64,000 nt of DNA from Rehmannia glutinosa (GCA_016081115.2 JABTTQ020002616.1:62001-126000); one strand, 5' to 3'; positions 20,059-33,446 are shown, counted from the first letter of the stretch. Notes: generated from the letters alone by a model not told the origin. A program made the numbers and translations.

Positions 20059-21632
20059 TGTTGGGAAATTTATTGTTTAGATTTTGATGAACGCCATGTA
20101 AAACTTAGACTAGAAAGTTGACACCCCATTTTCCTTGTAATTTTATTGAAATAGATAAATTTGTATAAAGTTCGAAGTCAAGTCATTATCTATGCCCGAA
20201 AATACTAAGTCAATCAAGATGTGAAGTGAAGACTCATTGAGGAACATCCGAGTATGACCAAGAAACAAGACCAATGACTCAAGTTGAAGGAGTATCTTTT
20301 GCAAGACAGTGTGAGAAGAGTCGATTAAGTCAACCAAAGAAGCAAGTCAAGTTGAAGTGACGGATGAGTCTTTCAATCATTGAAGCGACTCAAGTCACCT
20401 GGGAAAAGATTTGCAAGGAGGAGTTAATCGAAAAGAATCCGTTGCACAAAAGTCAAGAACATTACTTAAATAAGTAATACTTCCATCTTTGCCATGTCTT
20501 AAAGTGCCCGATCACAAAAGCGTGCAAAAGGAATAAACCAATGGGAAGATCGCACTCGTGTCGATTCTCAAAAGTTGATCATTCATTTAATACGAGAAAA
20601 GGTCTACATCTCAAGATTGAAGACTAAGAAAAGACAAGCCAACGAACACAAGTGGCTTTTGAAAATCACCTATCTCTTCAATGACAAATTTTTGAAAGAT
20701 CACTATAAAAGGTCGATGAATCACTTTGAGAAAAGGTTACCTTGATTACCTTGCATACCCGATATAACAAGCATTATTCATCAGTAACCAACAAAATATT
20801 CTCAAAGCTATTCAAGCAAAATCCTCAAGCCTAAATCTCAAGAAAATCGATCTAACACTAAGTCGTGAAGGAAAGACAACTTCAAATGTTGAAGAGGAAA
20901 CTTTTGAAGAATCAAAAGTGGTCTACTTTCCTAGGAGGATTGTAGAAAGGTTCAAGGTCGAACCAATCTCAAGTTATTGGAGGGCTTCATGATCAAATCC
21001 AAGAAGCTTGAGAAAGTGAGTCAAGTAGCAAAGCGCAACCGCCCTGTGAAGTAGCCGAGTCGGATGAGAAGCCGGTTTGTGTGACCAAGACATCTCCGAT
21101 CGAGTCCCAAAGGATCAAGTCATTTTGTGTGATCAAGACTTGTCAGATACGACCGATAACGATAACCACTTTGTACTCCGATCATTACTTAGTGGATTCC
21201 TGCGGGAGTTAGAGAAGAGAGGAGTAAAAGAATTACCCCATCTTCGAACCTCTATAAAAATTATTGTGTCATTTACATTTCAAAGATTTTATTTTCGCAT
21301 ATCATTTCATATCTCACGATAATTTGCTATCCAACCGATAATTAACTAAGTGCTATAACCAAGTGATTAAAATAAATTAAAGGGTGTTAAGTCTTCCTTC
21401 CAATGAAAATCTCATCACAAAACCAAGTTAAGGTTTAGACTAAACAATTTGAGTTATTCTATTAAATGTACTCAATCGAGTCATTGAGTGGCTAACTGTT
21501 GGTTAACTAACTTATTTGTCCCCAATGACTTTGTGTATTTAACTCGTAATATTTTAAAAGGACTAAAATCGAAAAGTTGGTAAGGTTTATTCAACCCCTT
21601 CTAAACCTTACTCACACCCCTCGGGACCTACA
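20059..21632 (+). repeat. 5' LTR of element A
   Basis: 1574 bp, TG...CA ends. Its nearest relatives in the window are 31883-33446 and 51254-52796. Confidence 0.93.
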
Positions 21633-21634
21633 AG

Positions 21635-21647
21635 TGGTATCGTGAGC
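21635..21647 (+). other. primer-binding site of element A
   Basis: TGGTATCGTGAGC starts 3 bp after the LTR and is close to the initiator-Met complement TGGTATCAGAGC used by most copia elements. Confidence 0.8.
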
Positions 21648-21763
21648 GGTTGATTCATTGAGCCTTTCGCAGACCGGTTCTTGAACTAGATCTCCAATCT
21701 TTCAAAGAGGTTTTTAACACTTGCTCTTTCAAAAGCTATTTTTATTCAAAGAAAGTTATTATC

Positions 21764-22800
21764 ATGGAAGCAAATTTGACACGCATTCCTATGTTCACTA
21801 TTGAGGAATTTGATGATGGAAAATTCGTATGCGAGGCTCATCTATCTACTTTACATGATGAAATGTGGCTAGTGATAGAGGATGAGCCACGCAAATATTG
21901 AAAGTGAACGGTTTGCAAGGAGAGCAAATTGCGGCCAAGGAGAAGAAGTTGTAGTCAAGCAAGACCGGCCTTAGTTGAAAAACCAAGGACTTAATGGACC
22001 AATGATGACAGAAAGAGATACAACTTGGACAACGTGGCCAAGGATATTCTCTACAAGACTCGGACAAAACAATGTTCAATAAAGTCAAGTCATGCAAAAC
22101 ATCAAAAGAAATCGGTATAAATTAACTTTAATTTGTGAAGGATCGAGCAAATTAAAGAAAACAAATTATTTGTTGTTGTTCAAAAGTTTGAAAACTTTAA
22201 AATGCTTGCAGTGAGACAATGGATCAATTTGGATGCTAGATTCACCGAAATTACAAATGAGCTCTCAAAGACTTGGAAATGAATACACACAAAAGGAGAT
22301 GTGTATGAAGATTCTAAGGAGTCTCTCAGTGAATGGGAAATGAAGACCATGGCTCTAAGGCACTCGATGGACCTATCAAAAACATCCAATCATGAGCTAT
22401 TCTCGGACCTCAAAGCTTATGAATTTGAGCCGAGAAGAAAGGATTAAGAGGAGACAAGCGTATCCAAAACAACCGCACTTATAGTCAAGGATGGGAAGAG
22501 AGCCGAGGTCAAGGAAGCCATTGACCAGGAGGAAATTGCCTTGATGGTTAAAAGATTCAACAAGTTCTTCAACAAGAATTACAAAAGAAACAAGGGTGAA
22601 TCCTCCAGAGACATTGACTCCCTCCAAGTCAAGGGAAGATAGGCCACCCAAGAGAGCCGAGCATCAAAAGGTTAAATATCGTAGAGCCGATAATCCAAGA
22701 ACGGAAAGAATCGATCAAAGAGCCGAGAACCGTGTTGAATCGTAGACAACCGTAACACTTTGCTATTGATTGTCCATATCCCGTAGTCAATAAATACAGG
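21764..22800 (+). pseudogene. gag of element A
   Basis: The start ATG at 21764 opens MEANLTRIPMFTIEEFDD, a typical Sirevirus gag N-terminus, with a block around HLSTLHDEMWLVIEDEP. A stop follows after about 45 codons and later parts are in other frames. The zinc-knuckle region is recognisable near 22737-22785 (HFAIDCPYP), but the expected cysteine array is damaged. Gag proteins form the particle that packages the RNA. Confidence 0.75.
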
Positions 22801-23929
22801 AATGAAGAAGAAAGAAAAGTCTTGAGAGAAAGAAGACAAGAAAAGAAAAGTGGTGTTGAGACTGCTGAGACAGCCTAGTCAAAGAAAGCAGACTCAGAGA
22901 GTAGTGAAGTCGACTACTCGAGTGATTCGAAGAAGAAGAAGCAATGATCCGTCTAATGGCTAAAGAACAAGATCAACCGACCAAGAAGATGAGGTACACT
23001 CTAACTCATCTCACTCAGATTCTAGTGATAGTGATTGTGATACACACACTTCATCACCCACTGATCTTTATGATTCATTAGGCAAAATGATGAAAGACTT
23101 TGAGCACATTAAATCCTCACACACACTATTAAATGAGGAAAACGGCCCAAGAAAAGCAAAACTCACGGTGACTAAGGAGCCGAGTACTCTAAGTCACATA
23201 GCCGATGAGAACAAAGAGTGAATCTGAAAATGCAAAACTAATAGCAGAGATAGTGCTATAGAAAAGAGGGAAAATGATCTCAAAAATGTGATTGCATCAT
23301 TTACAAAGGCATCTAAATCATTGGATGACCTTATTATGAGCCAAAAAGAGTGTGGAGATAAAACTGGCATAGGATTCAATTCCTTTGCACACAGTCAAAC
23401 TCCCGAGTGATTTTGGAAAAAAGATCTTCAAGCAATGAAGCATCTCAAAAATCCAAGACACCAAATGTTGCACCCACATTCACTACAAAGCATAATCACA
23501 AACAAAGCGGCCTTGGATATAAAGGAAAAGGAAAAAACCAACTTGATTGAGTATCTTTGAGAGGACAAGCGAGAAGAAATCCAAACAGAGTTCCTCAAAC
23601 AAACTCCAAATAGGAAGTACTCTATGAAGAATAAAAGAGCTACCGAGAAACCCCGGAAGTTTCATCAAAGAAACACATATGATGGGAGTGGTAGCCAAGC
23701 CGATTGAATAATGTGAAATATCGGTAAAGACCTAAGGAATATAAGCCTAAATGGCAAAGACCTAGAACTCAACAAAGGCCATTCCAAAGGCAAAAGAGCT
23801 ATCATCAAAGACACATATGCACCCAAGCACTACACTCGAAATATCACAACTACCCAAAGAAGGCAATTGCTAAAACACACACACAGACATACGGACAAAA
23901 GAGACAATTTTGTATGAACCTAATGCCCC

Positions 23930-24400
23930 CAAGCAATTTGCCAAAGTGAGTTATGATTATGACACAGATAGATGGCAACTTCTTAGAGTCAAGTCATTTG
24001 GCTATAGGTTAGTTGGATCATCTTACATCACTAACCCCTCGGGACCAGGCAAGTATGGGTACCTAAAAACTAATTTCCTTGATCGCAGTTCAAGGAACAA
24101 CCGAGTGCCAAGGAACTTGGTACATGGATAGTGGTATTCCGGACATATGAAGAAACAAGAAAAATCTGTCAAAATTCAAGGAGATTAGAGGCGCAAAAGT
24201 CATATTTGGAGGAAATGAAGCTCGGGGAAATAAGAGGCATTGGATCCATCAAGAAAAATGGATTAGAAATCACAGATGTTGCATATGTTGAAGGTCTCAA
24301 CTTCAACTTGTTAAGCATCACCAACTCGATGACAAAGGCTATAATGTTGGATTCAATATGGGAGTGTGCCAAATTAAAGACACTGAATCAAATGAAGTAG
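23930..24400 (+). pseudogene. aspartic protease region of element A
   Basis: The catalytic triplet lies in WYMDSG at 24118-24135, preceded by TNPSGPGKYGYLKTN at about 24030-24070. Downstream IRGIGSIKKNGLEITDVAYV continues toward the GAG-pre-integrase domain. Frames change between these parts. Confidence 0.75.
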
Positions 24401-24499
24401 TGTTGCAAGGATCCAGACAAAAGAACATGTATGTGGTAGATTGGTCGACTGCCACACCAAGCACTTGTCTGTTAGCAAAGAGTACAACCGAATTTCAAA

Positions 24500-25370
24500 A
24501 TAATTAACAAGCTTGCAAGGAGTCATCTTGTGGAAGGATGCCGGACTCGATATATACAAGAAAGAAAGTGTTTGTGATGCTTGCCAGATGGGAAAGCAGA
24601 TCAAATCATCATTCAAAGAAAAGTCTAGTCCATCTTCAACAAGGATATTGCATCTGTTGCATATGGATTTATTTGGTCCAGTTGAGCCAGCTAGCATAAG
24701 TGGAAAGAAATACACCTTAGTAGTGGTGGATGATTATTCAAGATATACATGGACAATCTTCATGTGTAAAAAGAAGGAAACTTTGCGAGAAGTTACCTCA
24801 ATCGATGAGAAAAGTTCAAAATGAGAAGAGTCAAACCATTATAAAGACAAGATCGATAGAGGAACTAAGTTTGTCAATGGGATAATAACTCGAGATTGTG
24901 TTGAAGATGGTATTGCTCATGAGTTATCGCGTGAGCAAGGACTCCACAGTGAGAATGGAGTAGCGAGAAGAAGAAAACAGAACTCTCAAGGAAGCTGCAA
25001 GGACCATGTTAGCCTGGGCATTTTATAAGATTTTGGGCCGAGGCCATCAACACCGCATGCTATACTCAAAATAGATGCATGATTAACAGACGGTGACAAA
25101 GACTCCTATGAAATATGGACAGGAGAAAGCTAAATGTTGGGTATTTTAGAATATTTGGATGTAAATGCTTCATCCACAACAATGACAAGGATAATCTAAA
25201 GGCTTTTGATGCTAAAGTCGATGAAGGTATCTTTTTGGGATACTCATTGAAAGCAAAGCCTACAGATCTTGAACAAGAGGACTATGGTCACAGAAGAATC
25301 TATCCATGTGGTTTTTATGAACCTAATGTGAATGGAGAAGACATTGAAGAGTTAGCCGATAAGTGAATCA
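24500..25370 (+). pseudogene. integrase of element A
   Basis: The GAG-pre-integrase zinc region ends CDACQMGKQ. The integrase core begins with HMDLFGPVEPAS and VVVDDYSRYTW, which hold two conserved acidic residues, and continues in broken frames to the PQQNG-E region (about 24940-24990). The later segment VGYFRIFGCKCF with GIFLGYS marks the C-terminal part at about 25135-25250. Several stops and frameshifts. Confidence 0.82.
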
Positions 25371-25679
25371 CCAACTATGCAGAAGAGTCCCTATGTTGAA
25401 GCTGAAGTGGAGCAATCAATCAAGATGAAGATGAGATAGCTGAGTCTCAAAGACAATCTGGAGAATCTGTGACTAAATGATGATGAAAGAGCTCAAAACA
25501 ACACGGTGCAAGACGACTAAACCCGGTGATTTACTTCAACCTCGATGTGAGATGGCCGAGAGAACATCCACCAAGTGTTAATCATTGGAAATGTGAGAGA
25601 TGGTGTAAGAACCAGAGATCCGAGCTCAACAAGAAGCAATGTTCACTTGTTTTATTTCCCAAATAGAGCCAAAAGATGT

Positions 25680-26440
25680 GTCACAAGCATTGGATGACAC
25701 ACATTGGATTCAAGCCATGCAAGAAGAAGAGTGAATCGGTTTGAAAGGAACAAGGTATAGGAATTGGTGCAAAGACCAACCCATCAAAATGTTATTGGCA
25801 CAAAATGGGTTTTGAAACAAGATGAATGAAGAAGGTTGCGTGGTAAGAAACAAAGCAAGATTGGTAGCCAAAGGGTATTGCCAAGAAGAAGGAATAAATT
25901 TTGATGAAATATTTGCTCTGTTGCAAGATTAGAAGCAATAAGGATGTTTCTTGCCTATCGCACACAAGAACTTTATTGTATATCAAATGGATGTGAAAAG
26001 TGCATTTTTAAATGGATTGTTGGAAGAAGAAGTCTATGTTGAGCAACCTCCAGGTTTTGAGAGAAGACCATTGGAGATAAGGTGTACAAACTCAAGAAAG
26101 CTCTATATGGATTGAAACAAGCACCAAGAGCATGGTATGATACATTATCTCAATTCTTGACGATAATGGATTCATCAAAGGCAAAGTAGACAGAACACTC
26201 TTCATAATTTAAGATGGGGAGAGTATATTGCTTGTTCAAATATATGTGGATGACATCATTTTTGGATCCACAAACAAAGAACTGTGTGATAAATTCTCAA
26301 ACCTCATGCAATGCAAATTTGAAATGAGCATGATGGGAGAGCGACATTCTTCTTAGGACTCCAAGTTAAACAAATTGAAGGATGGAACCTTTATAAGTCA
26401 AACAAAGTACACCGAGAGATTTAATGAAGAAATTTGGTAT
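25680..26440 (+). pseudogene. reverse transcriptase of element A
   Basis: Recognisable blocks include the region around NKARLVAKGYCQEEGINFDE, MDVKSAFLNG, LYGLKQAPRAWYD and the catalytic IYVDDIIFGSTNKELCDK (near 26240-26290), ending FEMSMMGE. Small indels break the frame repeatedly, for example near 26340. Confidence 0.88.
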
Positions 26441-26499
26441 GGAAGAGAAGTCTTCGTGAAAATATCAATGAATACATCGGTCAAGATGGACATGGATGC

Positions 26500-27185
26500 G
26501 AGATGGTAAAGTCAGTAGATCAAACAAGATACATAACACTTATTGGATCATCGCTCTATTTAACAAAGAAGCGACGGACATCACCTTTGCGAGAGGTGTA
26601 TGTGCAAGATTCCAATCGCTCCAAAGGAAAGTCATATGACCGCAAACTAAGAGAATCCTAAGATATTTGAAGGGATGCCAAGAAGTTGGCTTATGGTATC
26701 CAAAGGAAGGTGGATTCAAGCTTATTGGTTATTGATTTGTGACTATCTTTGGATGTAGAGTTGACAAGAAGAGTACTTCAGGAACTTGTCAAATGCTTGG
26801 AAACAGATTGGTTTCTGGTTTAGCAAGAAGCAAAACTCAATAGCCACATCCACGGCTGAAGCAGAGTACATAGCTGCGGGCAGTTGTTGTGCCCAAGTCT
26901 TATGGATGAGACAATAGCTGAGAGACTATGAAATTGAAGAAAAAGAGATTCCAATTATGTGTGATAACACAAGTGCTATTGCAATCACTCGTAATCTGTG
27001 TTGCATTCGAGAACAAAGCACATTGATGTCGATATCATTTTATAAGAGATCATGTTGAAAAGAAAGACATCACTTTGGAATACATCTCAACCGATAAACA
27101 GGTTAGGCGACATATTCACCAAACCCTTATGTGAATCAAGATTTGAAGAACTTAAGCATGAGCTAGGGTTAATTGAGTTGAGTTG
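26500..27185 (+). pseudogene. RNase H of element A
   Basis: The block RILRYLKGCQEVGLWYPKEG runs into the damaged first acidic motif. Then come RVDKKSTSGTCQMLGNRLV, STAEAEYIAAGSCCAQVLWM and CDNTSAIAI, and a KHID region. It removes the RNA strand during reverse transcription in intact elements. Frames are broken. Confidence 0.85.
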
Positions 27186-27604
27186 ATACTCGGAAGACTC
27201 AATGAGAAGAGATGGAACGTGAAAAAATGAAGACATAGCAAATATCATAAATCACCCAAGTGAACCGGCCATGTCGGAAAGCCACCAGATCGAGTTAGCC
27301 GACGGTGAGTCACTATATGAAAGAAGAGAAGAAGAGTTGAGTCACTTGTGGAATATTTGAATCATTTATGAACTAAGTGACAAAAACGCAATCGTTTTTA
27401 ATGAGCGGGAATATTTTTAAGGATGACGTCAAAGATAATTATGACGTCTACGCATCAGTCAAAAGTCGCACAAATAAGCATATGATTGGATATAAATCTT
27501 TGCCGCATTAAATGCGAGCAATTAAATGCAAATGTGACGTGCTAAACTGAGCCGTTGATTTCGATCAAAATTCAAAAACCAAAAACACGTCCTTTCATAA
27601 CCCT

Positions 27605-27610
27605 TATATA
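27605..27610 (+). promoter_or_regulatory. TATA-like box before the post-pol ORF of element A
   Basis: TATATA lies 138 bp before the ATG at 27748, followed by a CT-rich leader with CTCTCTCACATC. Upstream are TGACGTC at about 27424 and 27442, and GTGACGTG near 27535. Candidate internal promoter, inferred. Confidence 0.4.
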
Positions 27611-27747
27611 CTCATTCCTTGATTTTCTCTCTCACATCGAAAAACTATTCATCTTCAAAAATACGAAAGCAAGTCTTTTCTCTCTCGAAAACCCTACCTG
27701 TTCTCAAAGCAAGTTTTTCAAGATTTAATCGGTAGAATCATCTAAAA

Positions 27748-30700
27748 ATGGCATCAAAGACCGATTTCGTCAAGTTATCGAAGCAAATCCACTCGGGCTC
27801 CTCATTGGATTTGAAGGCATGATTAAGCGGGGTTCGGATGCAACCCTTGTGAAGAAAATAGTAGATATGTTGGAAAAATGCGGGTTTAAAGCCTTTCGAC
27901 GATAGAGTACTCGCACACCTACCGGGAAGAGGTGGCACGAGTTCTATGTGAACGCCGAGTGCGGGGACGAAGGGATTAAGTCCTCCGTCCAACAAAGGAC
28001 ATCATGATCACTTTGCTAAAGACCTTGCGGAACATCGCTTATTACCGTCGGAGGGTATGACGGAGATATACAAAGCGATGTGGACTTGTTTCTTTGCATG
28101 GAAAGATGTAGCCAAACCCGAGTGTCTTTGCGAAAGTAGTCTACACAGTGAGAAGAAATTCTAGTGAAGGGCGACTATCACAAGGCGATGGACGTCGTCT
28201 CAAAATGCGTGGACATGAAGTTTGGAAGCTTCAATCACCGTCAAGACTAAAGCGATCGTCATGGCTGCGATCATGCAAGGGAAGAAAGTCAGTCAGGCTG
28301 AGTTTGTATACAACAAAACGCGAATATTGCTAATAAGTCATTCAAGGAGGATGGATCCTTTGGAGGATCACTCGACTATGGCCTAGTTATTATTGGCGCT
28401 TGATGGAAGTGAAGGGCATTCCCTTCAAAGATGGAAAGTCCTTCCATGTCAACAAAAAGATGCTTAGGGCTAACCTTTCAGAGCCCGAGGAAGAGAGCCC
28501 ATGCGAAGAGGGCGGACACGGTGAGGGGGAATCGGTGACCCCGAGGAAACAACTGTTGCCTCCCTCCAAAGAAGAAAGCCGCTTGCCCCCTGCCTGGTGC
28601 AAAGAATAAAGCTGCTCTCCCCGCAAAGAAAGACAAAAGATGCACCCGCCCTGCACCGAAGTCGCCCTGCCCTGCCGGCCGTGTCTCCCGCCCACGCCGT
28701 GCCGTGGAGAAGGAACCCCAAATACCTTCTCCGACCATCAAAAAGAAGAGGATCGCAAGCCAAGCAAGACAACTCCTCAATCAAAGAAAGATGCACCGGC
28801 CCCGCCACCAACGAACCGAGGAAGAAGTATCCAACCAAAAGTTCCTCCGGTAAGGACAAACTAAAAGACTCACCAAGCGCTCGGAGCTTGAGAAGACAGT
28901 GAGTCCGCCACTCGGTGGAGAAAATCTCGAGATCTGCTGAAGAAGTGCGATCTCAGAAGTTGTTGATGAAACCAACCAAGTCTGCGAGGACAATCAGCAG
29001 AGGCAAATCGAAAACCCAATGTGTGGATAGAACGGTGAGGAAGAAGAGGCAACAGAGACAAGAAAGAGTTGTGTCTCCACCGGCTCCCGATCTTTCTTTG
29101 AAGGTGAAAAACAGAGTATGTTGCCTTCCATTCCGAAAAGGGAAGCAACAAGAAGCGGATGAAGATGATGATGTGATGGTTGTTTCTCCCATGTACCCGC
29201 ACATTCAGCGTCGTCTGCGTGAATGGCGTGCATGGAAGCCGAGTCGCTCGAGGGTACAGTTTGAACGCCCCGAATTCATTGAGGAAGAGGAAGAATTGCT
29301 AAATTTCCAAGGTTTAACTCATCGTGCTTGGTGCACTTGATGAAGATAATCGCTGGATATCTTGCATATCTTCAAGGAGAAAGAAAATGAGAGATTAGCG
29401 AGAGCTGAAGTCAAGCCGGGTGAGAAAGCAAAGACATCGTCCTTTCACCGAACCAGCGACCACACTCATCCTCACATTGACATGATCTCGGGAAGTGATG
29501 AGGACATGGATCCCGTACGCAAAGGAAACGTTGGATATGCACCAAGCCGTGCATGCGGGAATCAGTTGATGCATGAGCAACAATGAGGGAATGACCTGGA
29601 GAGTCTTCTAAATCTCGATTGGAGATTGATCCGTTGGGAGTAGTACAACAACAACCGCACATCAAAAAGACTCGAGATGAGGATGTTCTTCCAAGTCTTA
29701 GTAAGCCGATTTCAAAGTCGCTCGTCAAACGTTCAATTTTGATGATGAGCAAGCCCTCAAGTCTCATCATCTTCCGATGACGCTTACCGATACGACCGAG
29801 GAACAACAAACTCAAATGGAAAAACCAGTGAGACCGAAGAAGTCTGTTAAGACAGTGAGGCTCGGCCCACCGGGTCAATACCATCAAAGGCCCCAATCAA
29901 TCATATCAATCGCGCGAGCTTCAGAGCGCAACAGAGACCACCTCGCGCACAATATCTCCGGTGCGAGATTATGCATATGAAGAAGTATTTCCTTTCTCTC
30001 AAGAGTCGCCCGTGCTTGAAAAAGAGACTACCGAGGAGAACGAAGCTCTACACCGTCAAGAAGATCCCGTAATCCCTACCGATTCGATTGTGCAGGCGTT
30101 GATTTCAATTTCGATGCAGAGTGGGCGATACGGTGACTCAAATCGACGGTGAGATCGTGAAATCTTCAAGAAGATCCGTGAAGAGATTGAGAAGATTGAA
30201 CGGCACCAAGCCTATCTCGATATGTGCCTGGACAACAGAGATGCCACTCTCTTGTGAGACTTGAGAGGATTGGTGGTCGAGAATAAGGGAATGGTCTCAA
30301 CAAACAGAGTGCCATGCATCTCGAGCAAGTTCGATACTTCAAGGCACTATACAATGTATCGCCGATCCGGAGTGCGACAATGCCGACATGAAGGCAAGGA
30401 TGCAAACATATATGGAAAGATTGCATGCCTCCCATACAATCGAGATGGAGTTGTTGCGTGAATTTCATTGAAAAGAACACGCGTAGAGGAAAATATGAAT
30501 GCCAAATTCACCTTCTTATGATCGAAATGAAACTGGTGGCGGCCGAGTCCAAAACCACCCGCTCGAGAATTTGAACAAAGATACTCCGCAGACTCAAGCG
30601 AGAATTCAACTATCAACAGATTTGGACTTCATGCTTTGGGATGTTTCAAGGGTTCCTCTCTCCTTTGATGATGCCAAAAAGAGGGAAGAGGAATACCGAA

Positions 30701-31620
30701 GATGTTGAAGGGGATGGTTGATGAGAAGGAGAAGGAGACAATCTGTTGTAGAGAGAAGAAAGACACAACTGTTGTTGAGAAGAGGAAGGAGAAGGAAAAG
30801 TCTGTTGAGGGGGAAAGGTCAAAGGATGTGACCTTAATGCTTTTTGAAACCCTCGGCAAAAGGTCATGTCACTGACTAGCATAATCAAGAAACTCCCCGT
30901 GACTCTGCCGCTTCATCATTTGTGTTGTGCCTATGTCTCATAAGAAAAAGATTGTAGAAGTAGAGATGGAAGAGTTCGACAAGAGAACAAATGTCCGTGT
31001 TGAGAAGATGTTGAAACAATTCGGAGGCATTCCGGTAGGAAAAGACACAGATGCCATTCGGATGACGGACAAGAGCCAAGATCTGTTGAAGAATTCAAAA
31101 TGCTCAAGTCGAAGGATATTTCAAAAACATGTCCATAGCCCAAGCCTGGGACTTATATGGGAAAAAGGTCCAAGTGTGCGAAGAAAGTCGACATGCAACA
31201 GACTACTAGCGAGTCATTCAACTGGTAAGAAGAAGACTCGGTACAATATACACCCGAGGAGAGAAAAAGAAGTGGTGGAGGAGGAGGTTTTATACCGAAA
31301 CCTCTACCTAAAAATATTGAATACATAGATCCAGGCAAGAAAGGAAGGATCTCATCAATGGATATGATGCTATAGCCAACTGGGAAGTGGGAGAGAAAAA
31401 TGCCGAGTATGTCAAAAGAATCGAAGAAGAAAATAAAAGGCAAACTCAAATTTTGTGGCAAGAAAGACAGAAAGAAAGAGAAGAGATGAAGCTTCAAGAA
31501 AGCTTACGAAAAGAAGAAAGCAAATCAAGATGAAAAGAAGAGGAAACGAAATGATGAAGACAAAGCGAAAAAAAAGAAAGAAGGAGGCAACGAAGGCGAT
31601 GAAGTGTTCGCTTAACCCTT
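27748..31620 (+). pseudogene. post-pol ORF region of element A (env-like position, function unknown)
   Basis: The ATG at 27748 starts MASKTDF. The coding signal then continues in shifted frames through GFEGMIKRGSDATLVKKIVD and EKCGF. Later segments are highly charged: a Lys/Ser/Pro-rich region near 28600-28900, an open stretch 28915-29337 rich in Arg and Glu, and Lys/Glu-rich coiled-coil-like sequence near 31420-31610. No signal peptide, membrane span or catalytic motif is evident. The position matches the extra ORF of Sireviruses. It shares its start region with element C, while element B has a different, transposase_32-like protein in this place. Confidence 0.6.
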
Positions 31621-31868
31621 CATGTATTTTACTTTTGTAAATACATATGTATGTAAGTCTTCTATACATTTAATGAAAAATCAGTATTTTGCGTAGATAT
31701 TAGTATGCTCGATTGATATGATACACATTGTAAAAATTTGTGTAAAGGACAAGAATGTTGTGATCAATAAAAGATTGATTCTACGCATACATTCCTTGTT
31801 ACTGCATTGTCTGTATGTATCTTTGCTATTTATATATTGTTTGTATGTATTTAAGTTTTGGCATCATC

Positions 31869-31882
31869 AAAAAGGGGGAAAT
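31869..31882 (+). other. polypurine tract of element A
   Basis: The purine run AAAAAGGGGGAAA lies directly before the 3' LTR, preceded by GGCATCATC, as in Sireviruses. The same context is at 51230-51253. Confidence 0.85.
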
Positions 31883-33446
31883 TGTTGGGAAATTTATTGT
31901 TTAGATTTTGATGAATGCCATGTAAAACTTAGACTAGAAAGTTGGCACCCCATTTTCCTTGTAATTCTTATTGAAATAGATAGAAATTTGTATAATTTGA
32001 GTCAAGTCACTATGCCTGGAAATACAAGAAGTCAATCAAGATGTGAAGTGAAGACTCGCTAAGGAACAATCGAGTATGGCCAAGAAACAAGACCAAGGAC
32101 TCAATTGAAGGAGTATTGGCTACAAGATTTGTGAGAAGAGTCGATTAAGTCAACCAAAGTTAAGTCAAGTCAAGTTGAAGTGACAGATGAGTCTTTCAAT
32201 CATTGAAGCGGACTCAAGTCACTGGGGAAAATGCACATTTGCAAGGAGGAGTTAATCGAAAAGAATCCGTTGCACAAAAGTCAAGAACATTACTTAAATA
32301 AGTAATACGTCCATGCTACCATGTCTTAAAGTGCTCGATCCCAAAATTGTGCAAAAGAAATAAACCAATGGGAAGCCTTTCGCACCTCGTGTCGATTCTC
32401 GAAAAGTCGATCATTAATTTAATACGAGGAAAGGTCTACATCTCAAGATTGAATACTAAGAAAAGATAAGCCAACGAACACAAGTGACTTTTGAAAATCA
32501 CCTATCTCTTCAACGGGCGATTTTTGAAAGATCACTATAAAAGGCCGAGGAATCACTTTGAGAAAAGGTTACCTTGATTACATTGCATACCCGAGATAAC
32601 AAGCATTATTCATATCAGTAACCAACAAAATATTCTCAAGCAAAATCCTCAAGCCTAAATCTCGAAGGAAATCGATCCAACACTAAGTTTGTGAAGGAAA
32701 GACAACTTCAAACTGTTGAAGAAGAAACTTTTGAAGAATCAAAAGGGTCTACTTTCCTAGGAGGATTGTAGAAAGGTTCAAGGTCGAACCAATCTCAAGT
32801 TATTGGAGGGCTTCATGATCAAATCCAAGAAGCTTGAGAAAGTGAGTCAAGTAGCAAAGCGCAAAGAAACCTCGTGAAGTAGCCGAGTCGGACGAGAAGC
32901 CCGGTTTGTGTGACCAAGGCATCTCAGATCGAGTCCCAAAGGATCAAGTCATTTGTGTGATCAAGACTTGTATCCGGGTCGATAACCACTTTGTACTCGA
33001 TCATTACTTAGTGGATTCATGCGGGAGTTGGAGAAGAGAGGAGTAGAAGAATTACCCCATCTTCGAACTTCTATAAAAACTATTGTGTCATTTATATTTC
33101 AAAGATTTTATTTCGCATATCATTTCATATCTCACGATAATTTGCTATCCAACTCGATAATTAACTAAGTGCTAAAACCAAGTGATTAAAACAACTTAAA
33201 GGGTTAAGTCTTCCATGAAAATCTCATCACAACCAAGTTAAGGTTTAAACTAAACAATTTGAGTTATTCTATCAACACTCAATCAGTGCATTGAGTGGCT
33301 AACTCTATTTGGTTAACTAACTTAGTTTGTCCCCAAGGACTTAACTGTGTATTTAACTCGTAATATTTTAAAAGGATTAAAATCGAAAAGTTGGTAAGGT
33401 TTATTCAACCCCCTTCTAAACCTTACTCACACCCTTGGGACCTACA
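31883..33446 (+). repeat. 3' LTR of element A
   Basis: 1564 bp. Colinear with 20059-21632 with scattered substitutions and short indels. Ends GGGACCTACA before CTAGG. Confidence 0.93.

Larger units (their letters stand above)
20059..33446 (+). mobile_element. Complete but decayed Sirevirus-like Ty1/copia element A
   Basis: This is a 13,388-bp element with both LTRs (20059-21632 and 31883-33446). A perfect 5-bp target duplication CTAGG flanks it (20054-20058 and 33447-33451). LTRs start TGTTGGGAAATT and end GGGACCTACA. The order inside is PBS, gag, protease, integrase, RT, RNase H, a 4-kb post-pol region, then the PPT. This is copia order, and the extra post-pol coding region points to the Sirevirus lineage. 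The LTRs differ by numerous substitutions and small indels, and the pol frames are broken, so it is an old inactive copy. Confidence 0.95.

Noticed and set aside
28390..29240. Several overlapping minus-strand open frames
   Set aside because: They are antisense to the charged post-pol region of element A. Their Leu/Ser/Arg composition is the mirror of Lys/Glu-rich sense codons.
20059..33446. Intact, potentially active retrotransposon
   Set aside because: LTRs have diverged and gag and pol contain many stops and frame changes.
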